A program made the position numbers and the translations under genes. From an uncultured Phascolarctobacterium sp. (GTDB taxonomy: Bacteria > Bacillota > Negativicutes > Acidaminococcales > Acidaminococcaceae), in contig CANRJC010000006.1 of the NCBI GenBank assembly GCA_947630795.1, forward strand, positions 38,827 to 102,826: a stretch of DNA of 64,000 nt, in the 5' to 3' direction. Numbering within the stretch: position 1 is the first letter of the stretch; each line of letters opens with the position of its first letter. The notes beneath the pieces are model-generated. The model did no database searches and was not told the origin of the DNA. It saw only the letters and a list, made by a program, of their open reading frames with translations. Shown piece after piece: positions 55,064-63,071 of the stretch.

Positions 55064-56728
55064 TTACATCCGCTGAGGAGCGCTCACTCCCAATATACCC
55101 AAAGCGTGACGCAGCACGTGGCCGGTGGCTTTGATGAGAGCCAGTCTTGCCTGCTGCAAGGGCGGCTCTGCTCCCAGCACTCTGCACCGATTGTAGAAAG
55201 AGTGGAAGTCCCCGGCCAAAGCGTGGACATAGTGGGCCAGCTTGTGAGGCTCTCTCTCTTTCGCTGCCTGAGCGATGAGTTCCGGGTAACTGCTCAATGT
55301 TTTAATCAATTCCGCCTCTTCCGGTGTCTCCAGCAGGTCGAAATGCACCTCGTCCGGCGGCAGAGCCTCGATGCCTTCCTCCGCAACTTGACGCAAAATA
55401 CCGGCGATGCGGGCGTGGGCATATTGCACGTAATACACCGGGTTGTCGTTGCTCTTTTCTACTGCCAAGGTCATATCGAAATCCAACTGGCTGTCCAAAG
55501 AGCGCATATTGAAGAAAAACCGAGCCGCATCGGTGCCTACCTCTTCGATCAATTCGCTGAGAGTGATGCTCTGCCCGGTGCGTTTGGACATCTTCACCAC
55601 TTCGCCGTTGCGGAAAAGATTCACCATCTGCAGCAACAGTATCTCCAATTGCTCGGGCCGATAGCCCAGCCCTTCGATGGCCGCCTTCACCCGAGGTATG
55701 TAACCGTGGTGGTCGGCCCCCCAGATGTTGATGACTCTGTCGAAGCCCCTTTGGAATTTATCCCAATGATAAGCGATATCAGCCGCAAAATAAGTGGGCA
55801 CGCCGTTGTCGCGGATCACCACTCTGTCTTTGTCATCGCCGTGCTCTGCTGCCTTCAGCCACAGGGCCCCGTCTTTTTCGTACAGATAGCCTCGCTGCCG
55901 CAGCACGTCGCAGGCCGCTTCGATCTTATGTGCCTTGTGGAGGGTCTGTTCGCTGAACCACACGTCGAACTCGCAGCGAAAAGCCGCCAAGTCTTCTTTT
56001 AAGGCAGCCAGTTTTTCCTCGTAAGCCAAGGTGCGCAGCCGCCGCAGTCTTTCTTCTTCCGGCAAAGTCAAAAGACTGTCGCCGTATTTGGCTTTGATGC
56101 GGCAGGCTGTGTCGACGATGTCGCGGCCATGATAGCCGTCTTCGGGAAACTCGGGGTGCTGTCCGAAGAGTTCCAGATAACGGGCATTGACGGAGGCGGC
56201 CAAGTTCTGCATTTGATTGCCGGCGTCGTTGATGTAATATTCTCGGCTCACATCGTAGCCCGCGGCCCGCAAAAGATTGGCCAAAGCACTGCCCACCGCT
56301 GCGCCTCGGCCGTGTCCCACATGGAGGGGACCGGTGGGATTGGCGCTGACATATTCGATCTGGATCTTTTCTGAAGAAGAGGAAGGCAGATCGCCGTACC
56401 CTTCTCCGGCTTTTGCGATCTCCCGCAGACTGTCATAAAGCCAATCGTGCTTCAAATAAAAATTGAGAAAGCCCGGCCCCGCTATCTCGACCTTCTCTAT
56501 ATAGGGATAGGCCAACTGTTGGATAAGGGCCCGGGCGATGACCCGAGGCGGGCGTTTTAAATAACGGGCGCTCTGCATGGCAAAGTTGCTGGCAAAGTCT
56601 CCGAATTCTTTTTGGGGCGGCACTTCCAGCAGCACCTCCGGCACTTCGCCCCGAGGCAAGAGCCCCTGCTCCATGGCGGCCAAAGCCGCTGCTTTCAGGG
56701 CAGCTGCAAGGCTTTTTTTAATGTCCAA
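55064..56728 (-). CDS. argS: arginyl-tRNA synthetase
   Basis: Charges tRNA-Arg; 554 residues, class I. An N-terminal ADD1 domain recognises the tRNA D-loop. The HIGH-like motif is in ANPTGPLHVGHGRGAAVG, and VVKMSKRTGQSITLSEL carries KMSK, which some ArgS lack. The DALR anticodon-binding domain ends with VLRHALGILGVSAPQRM. The start overlaps the upstream DUF1934 gene by 11 bases. Confidence 0.98.
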   Translation of the reverse strand: MDIKKSLAAALKAAALAAMEQGLLPRGEVPEVLLEVPPQKEFGDFASNFAMQSARYLKRPPRVIARALIQQLAYPYIEKVEIAGPGFLNFYLKHDWLYDSLREIAKAGEGYGDLPSSSSEKIQIEYVSANPTGPLHVGHGRGAAVGSALANLLRAAGYDVSREYYINDAGNQMQNLAASVNARYLELFGQHPEFPEDGYHGRDIVDTACRIKAKYGDSLLTLPEEERLRRLRTLAYEEKLAALKEDLAAFRCEFDVWFSEQTLHKAHKIEAACDVLRQRGYLYEKDGALWLKAAEHGDDKDRVVIRDNGVPTYFAADIAYHWDKFQRGFDRVINIWGADHHGYIPRVKAAIEGLGYRPEQLEILLLQMVNLFRNGEVVKMSKRTGQSITLSELIEEVGTDAARFFFNMRSLDSQLDFDMTLAVEKSNDNPVYYVQYAHARIAGILRQVAEEGIEALPPDEVHFDLLETPEEAELIKTLSSYPELIAQAAKEREPHKLAHYVHALAGDFHSFYNRCRVLGAEPPLQQARLALIKATGHVLRHALGILGVSAPQRM

Positions 56729-57140
56729 GTCCTGCTTCCTCCTCTATCTCGATCAAAACCTTCCGCAAAGAGGCCGGGCCCGATCCGAAAAGCAAGTCGT
56801 AATCCAATTCGATGCGCCGACGACCGGGGCTTTTCTTCACGGCCACTCTCTTCGTGACGGTGATGAGCTCCGCTTCCAGCCAAGGTGTGCGGTAAATATC
56901 GGCGTGCCTGAGCCCCGCGCGAAATTCCTGACGGCTCTTTACAGCGCCGCTGCGCAAGAGCAACACGCTGTCTTCCGTCCATTTAAGGGTGGTGCGGACA
57001 GAGCCGAGCCCGGCAGCCGCAGGCTCGTCGTAAAGCAGGTAAAACTTACCGTTTTTTTCGGTCATGGCTGCTTGCACCCTCTGCTCTTCGGCGGGGCTGC
57101 CGTCGCAAAAGCTTTTGATGCGCACCTTCACCTGCAGCAT
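56718..57140 (-). CDS. DUF1934 (YwiB-like) beta-barrel protein
   Basis: A 140-residue lipocalin-like small beta-barrel protein found in many Firmicutes next to argS. It begins MLQVKVRIKSFCDG after GGGAGGAGCT, which rules out the seven extra upstream codons. KFYLLYDEP, TTLKWTEDSVLLLRSGAV and RRRIELDYDLLFG are the strands typical of the family. Function is unknown. It is the first gene of the argS-pyrG-sppA-YIP1 operon. Confidence 0.85.
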   Translation of the reverse strand: MLQVKVRIKSFCDGSPAEEQRVQAAMTEKNGKFYLLYDEPAAAGLGSVRTTLKWTEDSVLLLRSGAVKSRQEFRAGLRHADIYRTPWLEAELITVTKRVAVKKSPGRRRIELDYDLLFGSGPASLRKVLIEIEEEAGLGH

Positions 57141-57178
57141 AGCTCCTCCCGGTCGCAACACTTCCCCAATATGTAAAC

Positions 57179-57207
57179 ATTATATATCGCGGCCCCAAGG
57201 CAGTCAA
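57179..57207 (-). promoter_or_regulatory. promoter of the DUF1934-argS-pyrG operon
   Basis: Minus strand TTGACT, 17-base spacer, TATAAT, about 40 bases before the first ATG. Confidence 0.82.
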
Positions 57208-57235
57208 GACTAAAGAAGGCCGCGCAAGGCCCTGC

Positions 57236-57718
57236 CTATTCGACGGTGAGAGGTGTAACGACGGCCTTCGCCGCCCGCACAAGATCCTCCGGTCGCAGCA
57301 ACAACTGCAGACCGCGGCGGCCGGCGCTGACGGCGATGCGCTCCCATAGGATGCATGTCTCATCGATGTACACCGGGTAGGGCTTGGCAGCGCCTAAGGG
57401 CGAGCAGCCGCCCCGCACGTAGCCGGTGAGAGGGAAGAGTTCTTTTAAATGGACCAACTCCGCTCGCTTGCAGCCGACCGCCCGAGCCAAAGCTTTCAGA
57501 TCCAGCTCGCCGTTGACGGGGATGCAGGCAAAGAACACCGCTCCTTTGTCGCTGCGAGCGCAGAGAGTTTTGAAAACTTCTTCCGGAGGCAGGCCCACCA
57601 GCTTGGCCACTTCTTCTCCGTCTAAATGTTCTTCGCCGATGGGAAAATCCCGCAGCTCATAGGTGATGCCCGCTTCGTCCAAAAGACGGCAGGCGTTCGT
57701 TTTCTTCAAGGCTTTCAT
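57236..57718 (-). CDS. ybaK: Cys-tRNA(Pro)/Ala-tRNA(Pro) deacylase, YbaK type
   Basis: Trans-editing protein that hydrolyses mischarged tRNA-Pro. The 160 residues start MKALKKTNACRLLDEAGITY after GGAGGGCAGAGG. The family core is PPEEVFKTLCARSDKGAVFF with the key Lys, then LARAVGCKRAEL and GYVRGGCSPLGAAKPYPVYID. The GGCSPLG loop is diagnostic of YbaK. It stands alone between the AAA ATPase and the argS operon. Confidence 0.93.
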   Translation of the reverse strand: MKALKKTNACRLLDEAGITYELRDFPIGEEHLDGEEVAKLVGLPPEEVFKTLCARSDKGAVFFACIPVNGELDLKALARAVGCKRAELVHLKELFPLTGYVRGGCSPLGAAKPYPVYIDETCILWERIAVSAGRRGLQLLLRPEDLVRAAKAVVTPLTVE

Positions 57719-57812
57719 CCTCTGCCCTCCAGAAAATTTCTTTTTCTTTTTCGCTCTTTCATTATAGGCCCGGCCCCGCTCTTTGCGCAAGGCGGGAAAA
57801 ATTTTTGCACAT

Positions 57813-57845
57813 AAAAAAGAGGAGCAGCGAGCTACTCCCCTTTTT
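57813..57845. terminator. bidirectional terminator after the AAA ATPase
   Basis: GGAG-AGC/GCT-CTCC stem with one mismatch and a short loop, flanked by A6 on the left and T5 on the right, so it can act in either direction. Confidence 0.75.
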
Positions 57846-57923
57846 CGGATGGATAATTTTCCTATTCGTGTCGTTGTTTTTCAAAAAAGGCTTGCTTTTA
57901 ACTTTGCCTTATTCTACCGTTTT

Positions 57924-59216
57924 TTATAGACAGAACGCTGCATAGAGAGGGATAGACCTCAACGTCCCTTCCTCGCCGAAATTTTTCAAAGACAAACGTA
58001 CCTTATGGGCAGCAGTGTAACTGTCAGCAAAAATGCTAAGGCTGCGGGAGCGAACGTGCTCTCCTTTTTTCACTTCGATCCCGATGATCTCCCTCCCCTT
58101 CTGCAGTACGAAATCTAACTCGGCAGTGCCTTTGCTTTCCCAGTAATACAGGGGGTGCCCTCTCGTCAGCAATTGCTGAGCCACATAATTTTCCGTGACC
58201 GCTCCCAGAAAAGTGTTTCCTTCTCCGGACAACACTGTTTGCTGCGAGAGCCCTGCCTTCATGGTCAAGAGTCCCACATCGCCCATATAGAGTTTAAAAG
58301 CAGTCAGGTCGGCGTAAGCGGCAACGGGTTCCAGCGCTTGAGATATACGTTGACATTTCATCACCACGCCCGCCAGAGCCAGCCATTCTATGGAGGCGCC
58401 GAAAAGAGTAGAACTGCCTCCTCTCTGCACGACCTTATATTGGAACTTTCTGTTATCCTTGGCCAGCTGCGCCGGGATGGAATCAAAACAGGCGCGGATC
58501 TTTACGCTGTCCGCATTGTCGGCATATTTTGCCATATCGGCGATATAATTGTTCAAGATCTCATTCTGTATCTGCGGCACGGCCAAAAAGCTCTGCCTTT
58601 CCGTAAAGGCGCGGATGCAGGCAGGCAGTCCCCCTATGACAAGATATTCTCGATATAGCGCGATTGCCTCCCGATGCAAGGCCTCAGGCAACGGCTCCAT
58701 ACTTTTGCAGGCTGCTCTGATCTCCGCAGCCAGCATAGTCTTCCCTCTCGCCCACAAAAATTCTTCAAAGTCAAAGGGATAGAGAGTGATGGTCTCTACC
58801 TTCCCGACGGGGAAAGAATAGTGTCGGCGGTTGACGGCCACGCCCAATAGACTGCCTGCCGCAGCCACGTGGAGCTCGGGCACTTCTTCGCAAAAATATT
58901 TCAACGAAGTCAAGGCTCGCTCGCACACTTGTATCTCGTCGAGAATGAGCAGCGTTTCGCCGGGGATGATCCATTGGCCGGCAGTTGCTTCCAGATAACG
59001 AAGGAGGCGCTTGGGCTCGATGTTGTCTTGAAAATAGGAAGATACGGCGAGATCGGTCTCCAAATTGATATAGACTGCATTTTTAAACTGTTCTTCGCCG
59101 AATTTACGGAGGATATAAGTTTTCCCTACTTGGCGCGCACCATTGAGCAAAAGAGGCAACCTCTCATCTTTTTTATTCTTCCAAATTAACAGCTGCTCTT
59201 CGATCCTGCGTCTCAT
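57924..59216 (-). CDS. AAA ATPase with DUF4143 and PD-(D/E)xK-like C-terminus
   Basis: A 430-residue ATPase of the family often labelled ATP-binding protein/DUF4143. It has Walker A GARQVGKT (26-33), Walker B LLILDEIQ (89-96) and a middle winged-helix-like part. The C-terminal domain has YYWESKGTAELDFVLQKGREIIGIEVKKGE, shown here only as its ends: the E-LDFVL-EVK layout of a restriction-like nuclease fold. Such proteins are common accessory genes of unknown role. The start follows AGGTGAAGAAG; the extra upstream codons are rejected. It has its own promoter and terminator, consistent with independent acquisition. Confidence 0.85.
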   Translation of the reverse strand: MRRRIEEQLLIWKNKKDERLPLLLNGARQVGKTYILRKFGEEQFKNAVYINLETDLAVSSYFQDNIEPKRLLRYLEATAGQWIIPGETLLILDEIQVCERALTSLKYFCEEVPELHVAAAGSLLGVAVNRRHYSFPVGKVETITLYPFDFEEFLWARGKTMLAAEIRAACKSMEPLPEALHREAIALYREYLVIGGLPACIRAFTERQSFLAVPQIQNEILNNYIADMAKYADNADSVKIRACFDSIPAQLAKDNRKFQYKVVQRGGSSTLFGASIEWLALAGVVMKCQRISQALEPVAAYADLTAFKLYMGDVGLLTMKAGLSQQTVLSGEGNTFLGAVTENYVAQQLLTRGHPLYYWESKGTAELDFVLQKGREIIGIEVKKGEHVRSRSLSIFADSYTAAHKVRLSLKNFGEEGTLRSIPLYAAFCL

Positions 59217-59236
59217 CTTCTTCACCTCTCGGCTCC

Positions 59237-59266
59237 ATTTTAGCCCATAAATGAAAGTTAAGTCAA
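59237..59266 (-). promoter_or_regulatory. promoter of the AAA ATPase gene
   Basis: Minus strand TTGACT, 18-base spacer, TAAAAT; the -10 lies about 20 bases from the ATG, leaving a very short leader. Confidence 0.7.
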
Positions 59267-59397
59267 GAAAAATATGTGAAAACATGATTTTTCCTAACTT
59301 AACTGTAAGTTGTGCCGTCGATGGACGAGCATTTGTTTTTTCTTTTTGCTTAAGGCTTTGCTTTTTTATTTTTTATTTATCGATGAACGGGAGAACT

Positions 59398-60489
59398 TCA
59401 GCCTTTGAGATTGGCGGCGAAAAAAGCCTGCAGTTTGTCAAAAGGAATGACTTTTTTGTCGCCGCCGTCGTAAAGATCGGTGTGAGAGGCCCCCGGTATG
59501 ATCAGCAATTCTTTATTGGCCGCATAAGGATTGTCTTTCACCATGGCGGCATAGGCGTCTCGAGAGAAGTAACAGGAGTGGGCTTTTTCGCCGTGCACCA
59601 AGAGGACGGCGCTCCTTATCTCGTTGGCGTAGCGGAGGATGGGCTGGTTCATGAAGCTCATGCAACCCGTCACGTTCCAGCCGCCGTTGGAATTGAGAGA
59701 GCGGGGATGATAACCGCGGGGCGTTTTATAATAATCGTAGTAATCTTTAACAAAGAAGGGCGCATCGGCCGGCAGGGGATCGACCACACCGCCGCCCAAT
59801 TTATAGGAACCGGCTTTGATATCGGCAATGCGCTGAGCGTTGAGAGCCTGTTTTTTCGCATAGCGAGCATCGGCAGAATCTTCCGCGTCGAAATAGCCGT
59901 TGGCGTTGACCCGGGCCATGTCGTACATGGTCATGGCCGCCGTGGCTTTGATGCGGGTATCAAGGGCCGCCGCATTCAAAGCCATGCCGCCCCAGCCGCA
60001 GATACCCAGGATGCCTATTTCTTCGGGATCCACATTTTTCTGCACGGAGAGAAAATCTACCGCCGCCATGAAGTCTTCGGTGTTGATATCCGGCGAAGCC
60101 ATATAGCGGGGAGCGCCGCCGCTTTCGCCGGTGAAGGAAGGATCGAAGGCGATGGTCAAAAAGCCCCGCTCTGCCAGGGTCTGGGCATAGAGGCCGGAGC
60201 ACTGTTCTTTCACGGCCCCGAAAGGCCCGCTCACGGCGATGGCCGGCAATTTTCCCTCGGCGTTTTTCGGCACGTAAAGATCGGCCGCCAGCATGATGCC
60301 GTAGCGATTGGGGAAGGTCACCTTGCTGTGGAGCACCTTGTCGCTTTGGGGAAAAGTTTTGTCCCACTCTTTGGTGAGAGAAAGTTTGGTCTTTACCGGG
60401 GCGTTGGCAGCGGCAGCCGTGCCTCCCCCCAAAGCTCCCAGTCCCACCAAACAGGTCAATGCCAAAAGGATCGCAGTTTTCTTTTTCAT
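59398..60489 (-). CDS. exported alpha/beta hydrolase, YcjY/dienelactone-hydrolase-like
   Basis: A 363-residue secreted or lipid-facing hydrolase. It has a signal peptide of about 28 residues (KKKTAILLALTCLVGLGALG, AAAANA). The fold shows PAIAVSGPFGAVKEQ (oxyanion region), FDPSFTGESGG, GILGICGWGGMALNAAA, LVHGEKAHSCYF and GASHTDLYDG. The nucleophile position in GIC is Cys164 rather than Ser, as in YcjY-type enzymes. His336 is the likely general base. The substrate is unknown. It follows a small helical protein gene and is divergent from a LysR gene. Confidence 0.8.
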   Translation of the reverse strand: MKKKTAILLALTCLVGLGALGGGTAAAANAPVKTKLSLTKEWDKTFPQSDKVLHSKVTFPNRYGIMLAADLYVPKNAEGKLPAIAVSGPFGAVKEQCSGLYAQTLAERGFLTIAFDPSFTGESGGAPRYMASPDINTEDFMAAVDFLSVQKNVDPEEIGILGICGWGGMALNAAALDTRIKATAAMTMYDMARVNANGYFDAEDSADARYAKKQALNAQRIADIKAGSYKLGGGVVDPLPADAPFFVKDYYDYYKTPRGYHPRSLNSNGGWNVTGCMSFMNQPILRYANEIRSAVLLVHGEKAHSCYFSRDAYAAMVKDNPYAANKELLIIPGASHTDLYDGGDKKVIPFDKLQAFFAANLKG

Positions 60490-60512
60490 GATACAGCCTC
60501 CTTGCTTTATTT

Positions 60513-60725
60513 TTACTTCAGTGTCTGTGCGAATTTTCTGAGCAGCAGATCTAAACTATATACTTTTGCCTGCTCGGCGTGAAGTTTTTCCATCAGCGAG
60601 CGGCGATGGAGCTTTAATTTGCGGACCACCTCTTGAAGATCGCCCCTCTCGTAAAAACGGCAGATCTCTGCTATCCTCTCGGGCCCGCAACCCGCATCCT
60701 TTAAAATTTCCGTCAATTCTGCCAA
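60513..60725 (-). CDS. small helical protein of unknown function
   Basis: A 70-residue, wholly helical protein. AGCGPERIAEICRFYERGD is followed by LKLHRRSLMEKLHAEQAK, a pattern I recognise from small Firmicutes proteins often next to hydrolase or LysR genes. The repeated heptad character after residue 32 suggests a coiled coil. It lies 23 bases before the hydrolase gene and under the divergent promoter. No function is known. Confidence 0.7.
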   Translation of the reverse strand: MAELTEILKDAGCGPERIAEICRFYERGDLQEVVRKLKLHRRSLMEKLHAEQAKVYSLDLLLRKFAQTLK

Positions 60726-60751
60726 AGTTTCTGCCTCCCTCCTTTGCCTTT

Positions 60752-60791
60752 ATTATAAAACCTTGCGATCTATCATGCTAATGGTTATAAT
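60752..60791. promoter_or_regulatory. divergent overlapping promoters, lysR and hydrolase operon
   Basis: Rightward: TTGCGA (60763-60768), 17-base spacer, TATAAT (60786-60791). Leftward on the minus strand: TTAGCA (60776-60781), 18-base spacer, TATAAT (60752-60757). Each promoter's -35 lies between the other's boxes, so transcription should be mutually exclusive, a usual setting for LysR control. Confidence 0.72.
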
Positions 60792-60836
60792 TTATATCGT
60801 ATTATTCTTATTATGCATAACAGACGGGAGGTTTTT

Positions 60837-61718
60837 ATGGAGCTCAGAACACTGCGCTACTTTCTCGCCGCCGCTCGGGAAGAAAACATGTCGCGAGCCG
60901 CCGAATTTTTGCATGTGACCCAGCCCACCCTCTCTAAAGCGATCCAAGCTTTGGAGGCAGAACTGGGCAAGAAACTTTTCGTACGCCGCAGCTTCAGCAT
61001 CGAGCTCACAGAAGAAGGTTTTTTGCTGCGCAAGCGGGCGGAAGATCTTTTGACTATGGCGGACAAGATCAGCGGTGAATTTGCGGCCTTGGAAGACGTG
61101 ACAGGCGGCGATATCTATTTCGGTCTCGCCGAATCGTGGCAGATCGGCGACCTGGCGGCGGTGATCAAAAGTATGAAGGAAGACTATCCGGGCCTGCGCT
61201 ATCACATCACCAGCGGCGACACGGAACAGGTGACGGAAAAATTGGACAAAGGACTGCTGGACTTCGCCGTATTGGCGGAAGGACCTGATCTTACCAAATA
61301 TCACGCCCTGCCCTTTCCCTGTCCCGATGTGTGGGGGCTCGTCATGAACAGCAACGATCCGTTGGCAGAGAAAAAGGTCATCCGTGCGGATGACCTGATA
61401 GGTCTGCCTCTCTTTTGTTCGGAGCAAAGTTGGGAGCGGGACCTGCCCCGCTGGTGCGGCGAAAAAATGGAGCGGCTGCAGCTGGAAGGTTCCTTCCGTC
61501 TGGCCTACAATGCCTCTCTTTTCGTGCGAGAAGGCCTCGGCTATCTCCTCACTTTCGACAAATTGATCGACACCGGAGCAGAGAGCGGCCTTGTCTTTCG
61601 CCCCCTCGCTCCTCGCTTGGAAACGAAGATCTACCTTGTATGGAAAAAATATCAGCTCTTCACGCCTATCGCCGCAAGATTTTTGGCCGCAGCCCGGGCA
61701 CATTTTACCCGAGAGTAA
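60837..61718 (+). CDS. LysR-family transcriptional regulator
   Basis: A 293-residue regulator. The winged helix-turn-helix is in residues 1-60 (MELRTLRYFLAAAREENMSR, AAEFLHVTQPTLSKAIQALE, LGKKLFVRRS). A linker helix and a periplasmic-binding-like effector domain follow. GGGAGG seven bases before the ATG at 60837 fixes the start. It is divergent from the small helical protein and hydrolase genes and probably regulates them in response to an unknown small molecule. It converges on the SDR-cytidylyltransferase gene with only six bases between stops. Confidence 0.92.
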   Translation: MELRTLRYFLAAAREENMSRAAEFLHVTQPTLSKAIQALEAELGKKLFVRRSFSIELTEEGFLLRKRAEDLLTMADKISGEFAALEDVTGGDIYFGLAESWQIGDLAAVIKSMKEDYPGLRYHITSGDTEQVTEKLDKGLLDFAVLAEGPDLTKYHALPFPCPDVWGLVMNSNDPLAEKKVIRADDLIGLPLFCSEQSWERDLPRWCGEKMERLQLEGSFRLAYNASLFVREGLGYLLTFDKLIDTGAESGLVFRPLAPRLETKIYLVWKKYQLFTPIAARFLAAARAHFTRE

Positions 61719-61724
61719 GAGAGA

Positions 61725-62909
61725 CTAGCCCTTGCTTTTTTTAAGAGCCGCGGTCAGCACGGCCCGAAGTTTGCTGCTGCTGGTACCTCTAGTATAGGGA
61801 AAATAGATTATCTCCACATTTTTATCTTTAAAGTATTCTTCATAACGAGTGAAACGATCCGAACCCATATAATCGTCGCCTACGAAAAGTCTGTGAAAAT
61901 TATATTTGAGCCAGGCATCGCTATCTTCCAACTCCGCAGGCACCACCTTGTCCACATAACGGCAGGCATTCAATAGGGCCATTCTCTCTTCCAATGGTAT
62001 GAAGGTCTCTCGCCCTTTCCATTCACCACTGGCGTGTACGCCAACGATAAGATAATCGCAGTGCTCTCGGGCTTTCCGTAGCAAATTGAGGTGACCGATG
62101 TGAAAAAGGTCGAAAGTACCTGATAGATAGCCGATCACCGCCTTGGTTCCGCTGCTTACTCTGCCACCTTTTTTCTTATATACATAGCTGCTGAGACCAA
62201 AAGCATGAGGATCGCGCCGATATCTTTCCAGCACATCTGCAGCTGTTTTATCATATTGCGGAATGTAAAAAGTTTTCCGCGCGCGCATGCGATCCACTAA
62301 CTCTTTCGCCAGGGGCCTCAGCAAAGGCAGATCGTTGTCGGCACCGTTGAAACTAGTGCCAGCCAAAGAGAACGGCGCCACCGTCAAAATGCGATTAGAA
62401 CTACCTGCCATTTCCAATTCTATGTTGAGGCTTTCCGTACAGCGACAGATAGCCGCCTTGGAGGCTCCATAAACGGAAAAAAGCGGCGAGGAAACTAGCC
62501 CGGCAATAGAACCCATCACGCCGCAATAAAAAGGGGCTTCCCCCAGCAAACGATTATAGAAGCACCGAAGGATTTTGATTGCTGCCAAGGCATTCACTTC
62601 CAGCACGGTGTCGATCTCTGCCGGGTGCAGTTCTTCAAAGGCCGCCACTCTGCCTAAGCCGGCGCTGATAAAGACCAACTCTACTGCTGAATCAGTGCTT
62701 AGCTTATCAAAGAGATCGACATTGAAGTAGAACAGATCCATAGGCAGCCAGTTCCATTGCCCAGTGTAAAGGGCTAGCGAAGTCTCATTCGGGGGCGCTT
62801 TATCTATCAATTCCAAATAGTAACCTTGTCGCAGCAATTCCAAAACCACGGCCAGCCCTACTCCGTTACTGCCGCCTACCACTACCCCTTTAGGGCCGAC
62901 AGCGCTCAC
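61725..62909 (-). CDS. fusion: short-chain dehydrogenase + glycerol-3-phosphate-type cytidylyltransferase
   Basis: A 394-residue two-domain enzyme. Residues 1-245 are an SDR: GGSNGVG (12-18) is the nucleotide loop, and Ser134, Tyr147 and Lys151 (GSIAG, YGASK) are the catalytic set. Residues 255-394 are a TagD-like nucleotidyltransferase with GTFDLFHIGH (HxGH at 270-273) and RGTSSSK (374-380). It would make a CDP-activated alcohol and perform a redox step on the same or a related compound. The order differs from TarI-TarJ fusions, where an IspD-type cytidylyltransferase comes first. The start is GTG, coupled to a 16-codon leader. It lies after licD. Confidence 0.83.
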   Translation of the reverse strand: MSAVGPKGVVVGGSNGVGLAVVLELLRQGYYLELIDKAPPNETSLALYTGQWNWLPMDLFYFNVDLFDKLSTDSAVELVFISAGLGRVAAFEELHPAEIDTVLEVNALAAIKILRCFYNRLLGEAPFYCGVMGSIAGLVSSPLFSVYGASKAAICRCTESLNIELEMAGSSNRILTVAPFSLAGTSFNGADNDLPLLRPLAKELVDRMRARKTFYIPQYDKTAADVLERYRRDPHAFGLSSYVYKKKGGRVSSGTKAVIGYLSGTFDLFHIGHLNLLRKAREHCDYLIVGVHASGEWKGRETFIPLEERMALLNACRYVDKVVPAELEDSDAWLKYNFHRLFVGDDYMGSDRFTRYEEYFKDKNVEIIYFPYTRGTSSSKLRAVLTAALKKSKG

Positions 62910-62956
62910 TTGGCGCCCACCTTACGCATGAAACTGTAAGTCATCTCTCTTTTCAT
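62906..62956 (-). CDS. 16-residue leader peptide coupled to the SDR-cytidylyltransferase gene
   Basis: A minus-strand ORF, MKREMTYSFMRKVGAK, with a strong AGGAGG site six bases before its ATG. Its TGA stop overlaps the GTG start of the next gene (GTGA). The large gene has only a weak AAGGTGG site of its own, and a stop codon (TAA) closes its frame 12 bases upstream. Re-initiation after the leader is therefore the likely route of translation. No regulatory codon run is visible. Confidence 0.6.
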   Translation of the reverse strand: MKREMTYSFMRKVGAK

Positions 62957-63071
62957 CTCATCCCTCCTAAAGAAGTAAAACAAAAAATCGTTACTTGATT
63001 TATCTAAATTGCATACTTACAATTAAGTCTAACACTTGATGTTTATTTACCCATTTCTCAGACTATGCGCT

